Source of the DNA: Croceivirga sp009797885
GTDB lineage: Bacteria > Bacteroidota > Bacteroidia > Flavobacteriales > Flavobacteriaceae
NCBI GenBank assembly: GCA_045866215.1
Contig: AP035880.1
Coordinates: 248,001-312,000, forward strand
DNA: 64,000 nucleotides
Direction: 5' to 3'
The position numbers and the translations under genes are program-made. The notes below the pieces were generated by a model. The model ran no database searches, was not told the origin of the DNA, and saw nothing but the letters and a program-made list of their open reading frames with translations. Position 1 is the stretch's first letter, and each line of letters begins with the position of its first letter. This document shows positions 18,201 to 26,555 of the stretch, one piece after another.

Positions 18201-21019
18201 GCATCGAGTGCCCTGATCTCCAGATTGCCACAGCCAATGAATGCCTCTTCCATGGTGGTCCAGGCGATGCCGCTGCCCCATTGGTCCACGGAGAGCAGCT
18301 TGCTGCCCCCTCCCTTGAACCCGGTCAGGGATCCATCCCCGGAGAAGGCATTGCGCAGGGCCACCTGTATCTCCCCTGCTGTATAGCTGTTACCGTCAGG
18401 GGCCTTATATTGAGTGACATCCACGGTAGTGGTCCCGGTCTGGTCGAACAGGTCAAAGGAACCGTCATTGCCCACGTCCACATCGTAGGTCCCGATGCCG
18501 GGAATGGTGATGGACGCATCGGTGGATGAACCGGATTTGGTCGTGTCCCAGGTGGTGACAAACAAGGTGGAATTGGGCTCCACAGTTACCGTGATAGTAC
18601 AGTTGGCCGTCTGGTTGTTGGCCGGGGTTTTTACCGTAAGGGTTACCGTGTTATCACCAAGATCGGTGGTTGTGAAGGTGTTCCGTTGCAGAGTCAGGGA
18701 AACATCCCCACAGCCATTGCTACCGTCGTCCACAAGGTCGGCCGTTAAGGTGGCCGTACCGCTGGGGCCCAGTTGGAGCATCACCGACTGCCGGCATAGG
18801 GCCGTCGGCTGGGCTTGCGAAACGCCGTCGCCGGTAATGGCAAAGTTCATCGAGCCACGCTCGTTGAAGGCCTCACAGTACACCAGGCCCGAGGCTCCCA
18901 CGGTAAGGCCGTTAGAGCCCTGTCCGTGCCAACCCACCAGCGTCGCGTCCCAGTTCGCAACCGAGAGCCCACTGCCGTTGAGCATGGAGGTCCCCAGGGT
19001 CAACAGCCCAAGGTCCCATCCCCCCAGGTCCTGATCAAAGGTGCTTGCCCCATTGAGCATGGAGGTCATATCGGTCGCGCTGCCCGTGTCCCAACTGCCG
19101 ATCTCCCCGTTGAAGGACACCGCCCCGGAGAACATACCGGACATATTGGACACCCCGGCCGTGTTCCAGATCGCAAAGCCCGTGCCCCCCTCGAGGGACG
19201 TACAGCCCTTGAACATATCGGCCATGGTCGCCACACTCCCCAGGTTGGGGGCATCATCCGTATCCACCTTCAGGTTCGTACAGCCCTCAAAGGCGCCTTC
19301 CATCGTGCTCCAGGCCACATTGGTGCTCCATTGGTCCACCGAGAGCAGCTTCTCCCTGTCGCCGCCGTCCGTGCCCCCAAAGTGTATCCGGGTCAGGGTC
19401 CCCGCCCCTGTGGCCGCACTGCTGAGGGCCACCTGTATCTCACCGGCCGTATAGTTGCCATTGGTTGCAGGGTCGGTGTAATTGGTCACGATCACCGTCG
19501 TGGTCCCGGTCTGGTCGAACAGGTCGTAGGTGCCGTCATTGCCCACGTCCACATCATAGGTACCCGTGGCGGAGATGGTGATGGAGTTGTCGGCAGAGGC
19601 GCCGGATTCGGTCGTGTCCCAGGTGGTGACGAAGGCGCTTGTGGGATAGGCCACAATGGTGACCTTGGCCGTACAGCTACTTTCATTCCCGTTGGGGTCG
19701 GTGACCGTTAGGGTAACCGTCTCTGTACCGATATCGCTGGTCCTGAAGTCCACCTTCGATAGGACCAGCGAGGCAATCCCACAGGTATCGCTGGAGCCGT
19801 TGTCCACCGATGCGATGGCCAAGGTGCCCGTCCCGTCCGCGGCCAGTTGCACCGTGGCCGTTTGGCATATCGCCGTTGGGGCCACGGTCTCCTCACCGTC
19901 ACCGGTGATCTTAAAACCCCTATCTATAAGCTCGGCCCGTTGGGTGCCGGCCGTACAGTATTCCAGGCCGGTGGCATGGATGATAACGTTGTTGGAGTTG
20001 GTAATCCCCTGTCCGTGCCAGCCGATAAGTGTCGCGTCCCAATTCAGGGCCGAGAGCTTACTTGACCAGAGCATACTGTTACCATTGGAGACCTTGCTTA
20101 CGTTCCAGGCCCCCAGACTCTGGTCAAAGGCCCCTGCAAATATGAACAGCCCCCCCATATTCTCCACATTGCTGGTGTTCCATCCGCTGATGTCCCCATT
20201 AAAGGATTTCGAATTGGCGAACATTTGCGCCATATTGGTCACGCTCCCCGTATTCCAGGAACCTATTTCCCCGTTGAAGGAATCCGTACCGGCAAACATA
20301 TCGGACATATTGGTCACCTTGCCCGTGTCCCAGGAATCAAGGTCACGGTCAAAGATGACCGTACTGGTGAACATAAAGCTCATATCGGTCACGTTGCCGG
20401 TATTCCAGTAACCGATGTCCCCGTTGAAGCTGTCCGCATCACGGAACATGCTCCCCATATTGGTCACGTTGCCCGTGTCCCAATTGGAGAAGCCTGCGGC
20501 CCCTGTAACGGAAGGGCACCTATCGAACATCCCGACCAAACTGGTCAAACTGCCCAGGTTCGGGGCGTCCGTTGCCCTGATATCCAAATAGTCACAGCCA
20601 CGGAATGCGTTCTCCATGGTGGTCCAGGCAATACTACTGCCCCAGTTGTCCACGGAGATCAGCTTCCATCTGTCCCTTACATTGTTGAAGTTGATCCGGG
20701 TCAGTCCCCCGGTCCCGGAGGCATTGCGAAGGGCCACCTGTATCTCCCCTGCCGTATACCCATAGGCTGTTACATCTATGGTAATGGACCCGCTTTGGTC
20801 CGTAAGGTCATAGTCACCATCATTGCCCAGATCCACATCGTAGGTCCCCGTGGCGGGGATGGTGATTGAGTTGCTGTCGGAAGAACCTGTCCTGGTCGTG
20901 GTCGTGCGCCAAGTAGTGATGAATTCGTCCTGGGCAAACAGGCCTGTAGTCATCCATAAGCAGGTAAAAAAGGTAAGCAGAGGCCTCCTAAGTCCCATAA
21001 AATAGTTTGTTCTCATCAT
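15239..21019 (-). CDS. large secreted surface protein, paralogue of the 4102-aa protein
   Basis: 1926 aa. An N-terminal signal peptide (LLTFFTCLWMTTGLFAQ) is followed by three modules with heads near 20890, 19610 and 18540, each of a DVDLGNDG/DVDVGNDG domain plus DUF285/BspA-like repeats. Then come five HYR-like repeats (about 17235-16025), a PKD/Ig-like region (GPICQGSPLQLGETSGLG) and a type B T9SS sorting domain (LGFSPNGDGVNDTFSI to GIVYLNR). The signal peptide, modules and terminal 270 residues closely match the 4102-aa protein encoded at 1611-13919; the two differ mainly in repeat number (3 against 5 modules, 5 against 15 HYR units). They likely arose by tandem duplication followed by repeat expansion or loss. 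Expected site: outer cell surface, with an adhesion or gliding-related role. No accessory PorP/SprF gene sits beside them in the window. Confidence 0.92.
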   Translation of the reverse strand: MMRTNYFMGLRRPLLTFFTCLWMTTGLFAQDEFITTWRTTTTRTGSSDSNSITIPATGTYDVDLGNDGDYDLTDQSGSITIDVTAYGYTAGEIQVALRNASGTGGLTRINFNNVRDRWKLISVDNWGSSIAWTTMENAFRGCDYLDIRATDAPNLGSLTSLVGMFDRCPSVTGAAGFSNWDTGNVTNMGSMFRDADSFNGDIGYWNTGNVTDMSFMFTSTVIFDRDLDSWDTGKVTNMSDMFAGTDSFNGEIGSWNTGSVTNMAQMFANSKSFNGDISGWNTSNVENMGGLFIFAGAFDQSLGAWNVSKVSNGNSMLWSSKLSALNWDATLIGWHGQGITNSNNVIIHATGLEYCTAGTQRAELIDRGFKITGDGEETVAPTAICQTATVQLAADGTGTLAIASVDNGSSDTCGIASLVLSKVDFRTSDIGTETVTLTVTDPNGNESSCTAKVTIVAYPTSAFVTTWDTTESGASADNSITISATGTYDVDVGNDGTYDLFDQTGTTTVIVTNYTDPATNGNYTAGEIQVALSSAATGAGTLTRIHFGGTDGGDREKLLSVDQWSTNVAWSTMEGAFEGCTNLKVDTDDAPNLGSVATMADMFKGCTSLEGGTGFAIWNTAGVSNMSGMFSGAVSFNGEIGSWDTGSATDMTSMLNGASTFDQDLGGWDLGLLTLGTSMLNGSGLSVANWDATLVGWHGQGSNGLTVGASGLVYCEAFNERGSMNFAITGDGVSQAQPTALCRQSVMLQLGPSGTATLTADLVDDGSNGCGDVSLTLQRNTFTTTDLGDNTVTLTVKTPANNQTANCTITVTVEPNSTLFVTTWDTTKSGSSTDASITIPGIGTYDVDVGNDGSFDLFDQTGTTTVDVTQYKAPDGNSYTAGEIQVALRNAFSGDGSLTGFKGGGSKLLSVDQWGSGIAWTTMEEAFIGCGNLEIRALDAPDLDNVTSMRRMFQGCTSLTGKLGSLASWNTANVTDMGAVFNGATAFDGDIGSWDVGNVTTMIYMFTRASAFNQDIGSWNVSSVRDMEGMFGFATSFDQDLAWNTSSLSLMDYLFWGATSFNGDLSTWDVGNVGSMWSVFHDARAFNQDLSSWNVGKVQDMESMFDGASSFDQNLGAWNMASLGIGAAMLSGTGLSEANWDATLKGWHSKGLSNGASIGADGLVYCEAGNERAAMSFNIYGDSPEDTPPTALCQEVLLELGTDGKVGLDATLMDNGSNDACGDVSLEVSKSSFTGDDLGANTVTLTVTDPNNNSKTCTALVTVEDKIAPSAICRDITVQLDALGSATIATSDIDSGSSDNSGTELTLTLSKTSFGCSDVGDNTVTLTITDTSNNSHTCTALVAVEDKTVPTAICKDMTIELGTSGSTNIVAEDVDNGSRDACGSVTFGLSKTSFGVADLGDSTVTLTVTDPNNNSKTCVALVTVLDKTAPKAICRDITVQLDASGSATIATSDIDNGSSDNSGTTLTLSLSKTSFGCSDLGDNRVTLTVTDTSNNSDSCAATVMVEDKIQPMALCQATTIQLDTDGLATLDPAFVDNGSRDACGNVTLALSKTSFGTIDLGDIPVTLTVTDNSGNVATCETVITVEDKIAPTAICQDITVKLNTSGNTTITAADVDNNSSDNSGIVSLSLDRTGFGCSDVGENTVTLTATDDSGNLAICTATVTVAPFVMAIVMTNNGPICQGSPLQLGETSGLGTSWSWASNGEAIFSNPDIRNPEVTNVSDREEFTVTVALSNGCTGMGTTIISVLGIPVLEVDTEQDFCTSEAPTVSDLAASGNGTVRWYTEADSTMELESDAPLVDDTVYYGLLEDGNGCTSERVAIRVVLENCIEVPEADKLGFSPNGDGVNDTFSISWLKDDYPNYTMAVYDRNGTLVYKGNISTPEWDGSASRGIVLGDNKLPNGVYYYTIDFGDGTTPPTQGIVYLNR
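16025..17235 (-). repeat. five tandem HYR-like coding repeats in strict A-B-A-B-A order
   Basis: The second paralogue has five units. Units 1, 3 and 5 have NSG with FGCSD. Units 2 and 4 have ACG with FGVAD or FGTID. The cysteine thus moves between two positions in alternate units, exactly as in the larger paralogue, so the dyad is older than the duplication or is kept by selection. Confidence 0.85.
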
Positions 21020-21930
21020 ATATCAAGGTATTTGCACAAAAGAATCGACGTTAAATCAATCGATATTGTAGTATTGAAAAGGATTGGTCCGGATCCCATA
21101 CCAGGAGCCGGAGCTTTGGTTTTGGTACTGGATACCGGAGATAGGTAAAAACGGGAAACGGGGTATACTGGAATTTCCAAACACCCCTTCTTGTACAACC
21201 TTCCGCACACTGTTTTCCTATTGTTCATCAAAACAATTGGCATCCTTATAATCCAATCATTACCAGCACATTAACCCGGGCGTACCCGCTTTTTTGAACT
21301 GGAAGTGCCATAAGATTTGGCAAGTGGGAAGGTCCCGTAGGAATTTTCCTCTTTCAACGCACATGACACTTTTTCAAGTAAAAGTATCCCCTTGGGTCCA
21401 ACACTTTAACACCAATGTAATAAGCGTCCTATTTCAATGTAACAATCGTCTATATCTGATAATAATTGGGAGATCCTAAGGAGTTGATAATCAAGTGACC
21501 GTTGAGAACAGGAGGTACCATGGCAACTACCCCGGCCAAGGGAATATATTCCAACGGTCCAAGTCCCGCTTTGGTCATGTGCCGGTCCTATACTCCAATG
21601 ACTGCAGGGCCAGAGGAAATCATTGCCCATCTGGATCGTATTGTACCAGTTGTTCATATCCCATCAGGTAGAATCGTGCTTTTCCAATGTTCCTCGTTCG
21701 GAAATCCGTGAATGACCTTTAAATCCTTATCATAAATCCCAGAAAGGGAATGCCCGCATTAAAGATGTTGGGCCATGCCTTCAACTGAGCTGGAATCCCA
21801 AAAAGACCATTTTTCTTGATAAGGAAAGGAATCGGCCTTTTCCAAGGGCCCATACATTAGGGCTATGAATTAGCTATGTTTTGTTCCTCCCCCACAACCG
21901 AATTCTCCTGTTTTATATTTGTTAAATAAA
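21020..21930. other. long non-coding leader of the second giant gene plus intergenic DNA
   Basis: The first 430 bp or so are homologous to 13920-14360 (see the shared GGAATTTTCCTCT at 21340-21352). The rest, to about 21900, has no frame with a recognisable domain. Short frames such as 21502-21711 and 21406-21657 have no supporting context. Promoter elements for the giant gene should lie here on the minus strand, but none could be picked with confidence. Confidence 0.55.
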
Positions 21931-21951
21931 AGTTAAATTACAGTACTTTGT

Positions 21952-21984
21952 TTTGCATAGTACCATCTTTTGGATATATATTTG
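21952..21984 (+). promoter_or_regulatory. Bacteroidetes-type promoter for the DUF4870 gene
   Basis: TTTG at 21952-21955, a 21-bp spacer, then TATATTTG at 21977-21984. This fits the known Bacteroidetes sigma factor consensus (TTTG at -33, TAnnTTTG at -7). It lies 50 bp upstream of the ATG at 22035 in AT-rich DNA. Confidence 0.65.
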
Positions 21985-22034
21985 CATCGTAAGCTAATAG
22001 GTTAAACTATTTTCAATCAAAAATCGAACTAAAA

Positions 22035-22517
22035 ATGGCAACCGTATTAACCAAACATGAGCGCAACCTGTCGGCAATCATCCATGCGTCGACCTTTTCA
22101 AAGTATTTTATACCCTTTGGAAATTTTATTCTTCCGTTGATACTTTGGACCGCCAACAAAAAGGAATACGACTTTGTGGATTACAACGGTAAGCAGGCTT
22201 TGAATTTTCAAATCAGCATGTTGTTGTACTCCATAGTGGTCAGTCTGATCAGCATTCCTTTCTTTATTGGTTTTTTACCGGATCTATTGGACGGGAATTT
22301 TTGGGGCTTTCATGGATTGAGCGACCTAAACAACCTGAATATCCATATTAGCAGTGATGATTTCAGATGGGGTCGATTTTTCTGGCCCGTGGGAATAAGC
22401 GGGGTGTTACATGCCGGTCTTGTGGTAATCAATGTGGTATACACCATTTTGGCCACCATACGTACCAATGAGGGGCAACATTTTCAATATCCATTCACCA
22501 TAAAATTCATAAAATAA
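22035..22517 (+). CDS. DUF4870 domain-containing membrane protein
   Basis: 160 aa. The pattern is typical of DUF4870: an N-terminal amphipathic part (HERNLSAIIHASTFSKYFIP), a first membrane segment with NFILPLILW, the conserved DFVDYNGKQALNFQISMLLY, and two more membrane segments ending in a short tail (YPFTIKFIK). Function of the family is unknown; it is an inner-membrane protein. The stop overlaps the ATG of the next gene by one base (TAATG-type junction at 22517), so the two are translationally coupled. A good promoter lies 50 bp upstream. Confidence 0.85.
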   Translation: MATVLTKHERNLSAIIHASTFSKYFIPFGNFILPLILWTANKKEYDFVDYNGKQALNFQISMLLYSIVVSLISIPFFIGFLPDLLDGNFWGFHGLSDLNNLNIHISSDDFRWGRFFWPVGISGVLHAGLVVINVVYTILATIRTNEGQHFQYPFTIKFIK

Positions 22518-23026
22518 TGAAGGGAGTTGGAAAAATAGCACTATTGGTCCTTGGGATGCTGGGCATGAATCTAAATGCCCAATCCGACACTGAAAATACG
22601 CTTTATAAAACGCTTAAGACGAAGGACAGTATTTTATTTGATGCCGCCTTCAACAGCTGTGGAATTGCCACTTTACATGCCCTGTTCACAGTGGACTTTG
22701 AGTTCTACCATGATAAGGGAGGCATTACAGAAGGCCGGGATACCTTTGTTGGCCGCATAGCCGACGAATGTTCCAACAGAAAGCCGGGCACCCAACAACC
22801 CGCCAAAAGGATTTTGGTGCCGGGAAGTTTGGAGGTATATCCCTTATACCAGAACGGACGGTTGTACGGTGCCATTCAACATGGCGTGCACAGTTTTGAA
22901 TTTTTAAATGATTCAGGGGAATATCAAAAGGGAGATATTGCAAAATTCACCCACGTCTGGATTTTGGATGGGGATGAATGGAGAATTAAACGTGAACTGA
23001 GTTACGACCATCAGTTACAACAATAA
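22517..23026 (+). CDS. secreted SnoaL-like/DUF4440-type (NTF2 fold) protein
   Basis: 169 aa. The start overlaps the stop of the DUF4870 gene. A signal peptide (VGKIALLVLGMLGMNLNAQ) is followed by a fold of the NTF2/SnoaL type: LYKTLKTKDSILFDAAFNSC, LHALFTVDFEFYHDKGG, a central GSLEVYPLYQNG strand, and a C-terminal FTHVWILDGDEWRIKRELSY. The end motif (x-H-V-W-x-x-x-G-x-x-W-R-I-x-R-x-L-S-Y-x-H) is characteristic of DUF4440 proteins. These are small-molecule pocket proteins; no catalytic role can be assigned. It is predicted to be periplasmic. Confidence 0.78.
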   Translation: MKGVGKIALLVLGMLGMNLNAQSDTENTLYKTLKTKDSILFDAAFNSCGIATLHALFTVDFEFYHDKGGITEGRDTFVGRIADECSNRKPGTQQPAKRILVPGSLEVYPLYQNGRLYGAIQHGVHSFEFLNDSGEYQKGDIAKFTHVWILDGDEWRIKRELSYDHQLQQ

Positions 23027-23267
23027 TCATTAGTGATCAAGCTGTGCCTGGCACAGTGGAAAAATCGAAATAGGAGTTTAATCATCAAACCTGTGCCAAG
23101 CACAGTAGAAGTATCAAAAAACGAACAAAAACAATTTGCCCTGAGCTTGGTAGAAGGGCCATCAATCAACAATCAACCAAAAACCGTTTCCACTCCCGCT
23201 GCTCATCACAGCGGGGTTGGGTGGAAACCAAAAACGAACAGTTAATTAATTAAGGAATCCTAAAGTT
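23027..23267. other. leader of the PadR operon with repeat fragments and a long hairpin (23186-23228)
   Basis: Two similar fragments (TGTGCCTGGCACAGTGG near 23043; TGTGCCAAGCACAGTAGAAG near 23092) and a CCCTGAGCTTGGTAGAAGGG fragment (23139-23158) look like remnants of dispersed extragenic repeats known in this phylum. A hairpin pairs GTTTCCAC and TCCCGCTG (23186-23201) with CAGCGGGG and GTGGAAAC (23209-23228). It has no T-run, so it may be structural or a processing site rather than a terminator. Confidence 0.45.
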
Positions 23268-23597
23268 ATGAACATAGAAAACACAAAAGCACAAATGCGA
23301 AAAGGGGTTCTGGAGTATTGCATTCTTTCCATTCTCAGGGAAAATGACAAGTATGCCTCAGAAATTCTTGGAGCCCTTAAAGACGCAAAGATGCTTGTGG
23401 TGGAAGGTACCATTTACCCTTTACTTACCCGATTAAAAAATGCGGGCCTGCTCAACTATCGTTGGGAAGAGTCCACGTCGGGACCACCTCGAAAATATTA
23501 TGCCCTTACGGAGACAGGTCAATTGTTCTTAAAGGAATTGAACGGTACCTGGGACGAACTTAGAAATGCAGTAAACTTGGTAACCAACAACACATAA
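23268..23597 (+). CDS. PadR family transcriptional regulator
   Basis: 109 aa. Residues 8-80 form the PadR winged helix: MRKGVLEYCILSILREND, YASEILGALKDA, VVEGTIYPLLTRLKNAGLL, YRWEESTSGPPRKYYALTETG, with the wing R-K-Y-Y typical of the family. The C-terminal helix (LFLKELNGTWDELRNAVNLV) is the short dimerisation helix of subfamily 2. PadR proteins are usually repressors of their own operon. The next gene, encoding a PspC-domain protein, follows after 11 bp; PadR-PspC-DUF2807 is a recurrent envelope-stress-like operon in Bacteroidetes. Confidence 0.92.
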   Translation: MNIENTKAQMRKGVLEYCILSILRENDKYASEILGALKDAKMLVVEGTIYPLLTRLKNAGLLNYRWEESTSGPPRKYYALTETGQLFLKELNGTWDELRNAVNLVTNNT

Positions 23598-23608
23598 GAA
23601 ATCAAAAA

Positions 23609-25330
23609 ATGAATAAGACAGTAAATATAAATTTAGCAAATACCTTCTTTCACATAGATGAAGAAGCGTACAACAAGCTAAGGCGATATCTGGAGTCCAT
23701 AAAACGTTCGTTTTCGGGCACGGCCGGTAGCGATGAAATCATTGCTGATATCGAGGCCCGTATTGCCGAACTCTTCTCCGAAAAAATGGAGCACGACCGG
23801 CAAGTGATCACCCAGAAAGAGGTAGATGCCGTCATTAACGTAATGGGGCAGCCCGAGGATTATATGGTGGATGAGGATATTTTTGAAGACGAGCCAAGGC
23901 CAAAATCCAAACCAACGTCCTCCCAAAGGGTCAAAAAGCTCTACAGGGATAACGAGCAAAAATATATTGGAGGGGTGTGTTCCGGTCTGGAACATTACCT
24001 GGGCTTTGATGCCCTTTGGATCCGATTGATTTTTATTCTTTTGGCCGTATTTACAGGTTTTGGCTTAATAGCTTATATCCTATTATGGATTTTGGTTCCG
24101 GAAGCCACCACTACCTCGCAAAAATTGGACATGCGGGGAGAGCCCATCAACATCAGCAATATAGAACGCAAAGTAAAAGAGGGGTTTGATGATGTTGCAG
24201 ACAAGGTCAAAAACGTTGACTACGAAAAAGTAGGCAACAAGGTCAAAAGCAGCTCCAAGACCTTTTTTGATACCATTGGTGATATTTTCATGTTTTTATT
24301 TAAAGTATTTGGAAAATTTATAGGCATTTTATTGATCATCATTGGGGCAGCCACCCTAATAGGCCTATTTGTGGGACTGGTCACCGTAGGTGTCATTGAT
24401 ATCGTCCATTTCCCGGGTGTTGATTTTTACGATATTGTAAATACCACCGGTGCCCCGGTATGGTTGGTCTCTTTCCTATTGTTTTTGGCCATTGGTATCC
24501 CTTTCTTCTTTGTCCTTTATCTGGGCCTGAAGATTTTGGTCAACAACCTTAAGTCCATTGGAAACATTGCCAAGTTTACCCTTCTGGGTGTTTGGTTGCT
24601 ATCCATTGCAGTCCTCATTGCGCTGGGGGTCAGGCAAGCGGCGGCCCATGCCTTTACCGGGACAACGACGATTAACGAAGAGTTTTCGTTGCAACAGCCC
24701 ACGGACACTATTGCCATACGTATGCGATCCACGGAAAACATTGAATATGATAAAAGGTTCAACTTTGACGATCTGGCGATGGTCTATGATGAAAATGGGC
24801 AGGCATTGCTCTATTCCGAAGATGTGAGGTTCAATATTAAAAAATCTACGGATAGCATCATTCGTTTGAAAGTAAAAAAAGACGCGGACGGAAGTTCTTT
24901 TGAAGAGGCCAGGGAACGTTCCTCAATGATTGCCTACGGCTATACCTTTTTAGGAAATGAATTGGTCCTCAATGATTTTTTGACCAGCAATATTTCGGAA
25001 AAAATGCGTAACCAAGAGGTGAGGAACATCGTCTATATTCCTGAGGGCATGGTGGTGAAGTTTGATGATTCGGCCAAAGGAAACATAGGCAGGAGCACAA
25101 AAAATGACAAGGATCTTTACCGAAATGATATAGTTGATTACCTATGGGTCATGGGCAGCGATGGCGAATTAAAATGCCAGGACTGCCCAGATGACCTTGA
25201 TTGGAACGACGATGACAGTGGCCGAATCATAATCAATGAAGACGGGGTTGACATTAATATAGAGGATGGCAATGACTCCTTTAAAGTGAAAGTGGATGAG
25301 AACGGAGTAGAGATAAAGGCCAAGGATTAA
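23609..25330 (+). CDS. PspC domain-containing membrane protein
   Basis: 573 aa. Residues about 1-95 are a cytoplasmic region with a permuted-PadR-partner-like helix (DEEAYNKLRRYLESIKRSF, then IEARIAELFSEK). Residues about 108-170 are a PspC domain (KLYRDNEQKYIGGVCSGLEH, then LGFDALWIRLIFILLAVF). Several further membrane segments lie at about 225-355. The remainder (about 360-573) is a periplasmic, acidic C-terminal region ending DGVDINIEDGNDSFKVKVDE. PspC proteins sense membrane stress in proteobacteria; the longer Bacteroidetes version has no proven function. It is co-transcribed with padR (11-bp gap) and probably with the DUF2807 gene 166 bp downstream. Confidence 0.88.
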   Translation: MNKTVNINLANTFFHIDEEAYNKLRRYLESIKRSFSGTAGSDEIIADIEARIAELFSEKMEHDRQVITQKEVDAVINVMGQPEDYMVDEDIFEDEPRPKSKPTSSQRVKKLYRDNEQKYIGGVCSGLEHYLGFDALWIRLIFILLAVFTGFGLIAYILLWILVPEATTTSQKLDMRGEPINISNIERKVKEGFDDVADKVKNVDYEKVGNKVKSSSKTFFDTIGDIFMFLFKVFGKFIGILLIIIGAATLIGLFVGLVTVGVIDIVHFPGVDFYDIVNTTGAPVWLVSFLLFLAIGIPFFFVLYLGLKILVNNLKSIGNIAKFTLLGVWLLSIAVLIALGVRQAAAHAFTGTTTINEEFSLQQPTDTIAIRMRSTENIEYDKRFNFDDLAMVYDENGQALLYSEDVRFNIKKSTDSIIRLKVKKDADGSSFEEARERSSMIAYGYTFLGNELVLNDFLTSNISEKMRNQEVRNIVYIPEGMVVKFDDSAKGNIGRSTKNDKDLYRNDIVDYLWVMGSDGELKCQDCPDDLDWNDDDSGRIIINEDGVDINIEDGNDSFKVKVDENGVEIKAKD

Positions 25331-25496
25331 TGACAATTCAGCCTTAAAAATTTACAATTGGGAAAGTTTTAATAGAAAAGACAGCGCTTAAATACGAATT
25401 TCATATTGAATTTATCGCAGTATCCATTGAATTAAAAACCATATCAATCAATTAATAACGAATCCTGGAACAAGTCCAGATCAAAAAACAACAATC

Positions 25497-26219
25497 ATGA
25501 CTACACTAGCAAGAATTGCAATCGCAGCACTACTGGCCCTTTTTACGTCTTCCTGTGCCTTTGACATCAGCTTTGGCGAAGGTAAAAGGGGAAACGGCCA
25601 GGTAGTAGAAGAATCCCGTGAGGTCACGGATGGGTTTACCGCAGTCTATGCCTCTGAAGGCCTGGATGTCTTTGTGACCCAAGCGGACAAATTCAGTATC
25701 AATGTTGAGGCAGATGAAAATATCATTGACCTCATAGGAACGGACATTAGGGATGGTCGACTTAAAATCCATGCCATTGAAAATATTGGCAGGGCCACCA
25801 AAAATGTGTACGTTACGTTGCCAAAAGTCAATGTATTGGAAACCTCGAGTGGCGCGGATCTAATCGCGCAAAACACCATCACCTCCAATAAAATTGAATT
25901 GGAGGCCAGTAGCGGTTCCGATTTGGAAGTAGAATTGGATGCCTCAACCGTAGTTGCGGAATCCAGTAGCGGGGCCGACATTAAAGTTTCCGGAAAAGCA
26001 GAAACGCTTTATGCGGATGCCAGCAGCGGGGCCGACATCAAGGCCAGAGGGTTATTGACAAAAAAATGTATTGCTAATGCGAGCAGTGGATCGGACATAT
26101 CCGTCAATGTTTCGGAATCCCTTACAGCGGATGCCAGCAGTGGCGCGGACATATCCTATACCGGGGAAGCCACGGTCCAAAAAAGAAAGTCCGTTTCGGG
26201 AAGCGTATATAAGTACTGA
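25497..26219 (+). CDS. DUF2807 (head GIN domain) lipoprotein
   Basis: 240 aa. The signal peptide ends in a lipobox (ALFTSSC, Cys at about residue 20). The rest is a right-handed repetitive beta structure of the DUF2807 type: YASEGLDVFVTQADKFSINV, then a run of near-repeats containing ASSGADIKV, ASSGSDLEV, ASSGADISY. The family was once called a putative autotransporter adhesin; its function is unknown. It is the third gene of the PadR-PspC operon and is followed by a strong terminator at 26243-26267. Confidence 0.88.
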   Translation: MTTLARIAIAALLALFTSSCAFDISFGEGKRGNGQVVEESREVTDGFTAVYASEGLDVFVTQADKFSINVEADENIIDLIGTDIRDGRLKIHAIENIGRATKNVYVTLPKVNVLETSSGADLIAQNTITSNKIELEASSGSDLEVELDASTVVAESSSGADIKVSGKAETLYADASSGADIKARGLLTKKCIANASSGSDISVNVSESLTADASSGADISYTGEATVQKRKSVSGSVYKY

Positions 26220-26242
26220 ACCTAACTGATTTCCCATTGAAC

Positions 26243-26267
26243 AAAATCCCGAATGTTTCGGGATTTT
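26243..26267 (+). terminator. rho-independent terminator of the PadR-PspC-DUF2807 operon
   Basis: An 11-bp perfect stem, AAAATCCCGAA (26243-26253) with TTCGGGATTTT (26257-26267), a 3-base loop and a following T-run, 24 bp after the DUF2807 stop. Confidence 0.9.
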
Positions 26268-26347
26268 TTTATGGATGACATTTAACGCTTTTCTTGTTCC
26301 GTCCATTACTGTATGCCAAATACGGAAGGAATGCGGGTGCATTGCCA

Positions 26348-26380
26348 AAAGGCCTGCCCGTTCCGTTGAGGCAGGCCTTT
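26348..26380. terminator. second strong hairpin, terminator-like
   Basis: A perfect 11-bp stem, AAAGGCCTGCC (26348-26358) with GGCAGGCCTTT (26370-26380), and an 11-base loop. It is about 90 bp beyond the first terminator and may act as a back-up. The rest of the 26220-26555 gap is AT-rich (26440-26540) and probably holds the promoter of the next gene. Confidence 0.6.
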
Positions 26381-26555
26381 ATCCGCGTAAAAAATGCTGT
26401 TTTTCGCTACCTCCCCGCGCTTAAGACTAGTTTTTAGACAAATGGCAATAAATATTTGAATCAATCTCAATTTAATTCTACATTTTTTAAATTATTCACA
26501 AAAAAATTAGTAACTTTTTAGAGAATTCATTGCTCCAACAAAAAAACTACTACAA

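Noticed and set aside
21502..21711. 69-aa plus-strand frame
   Set aside because: No domain, lies in the non-coding stretch between the giant gene and the DUF4870 gene, and has no promoter-like context.
23033..23245. 70-aa frame before padR
   Set aside because: Consists of extragenic repeat fragments and a hairpin; no protein features.
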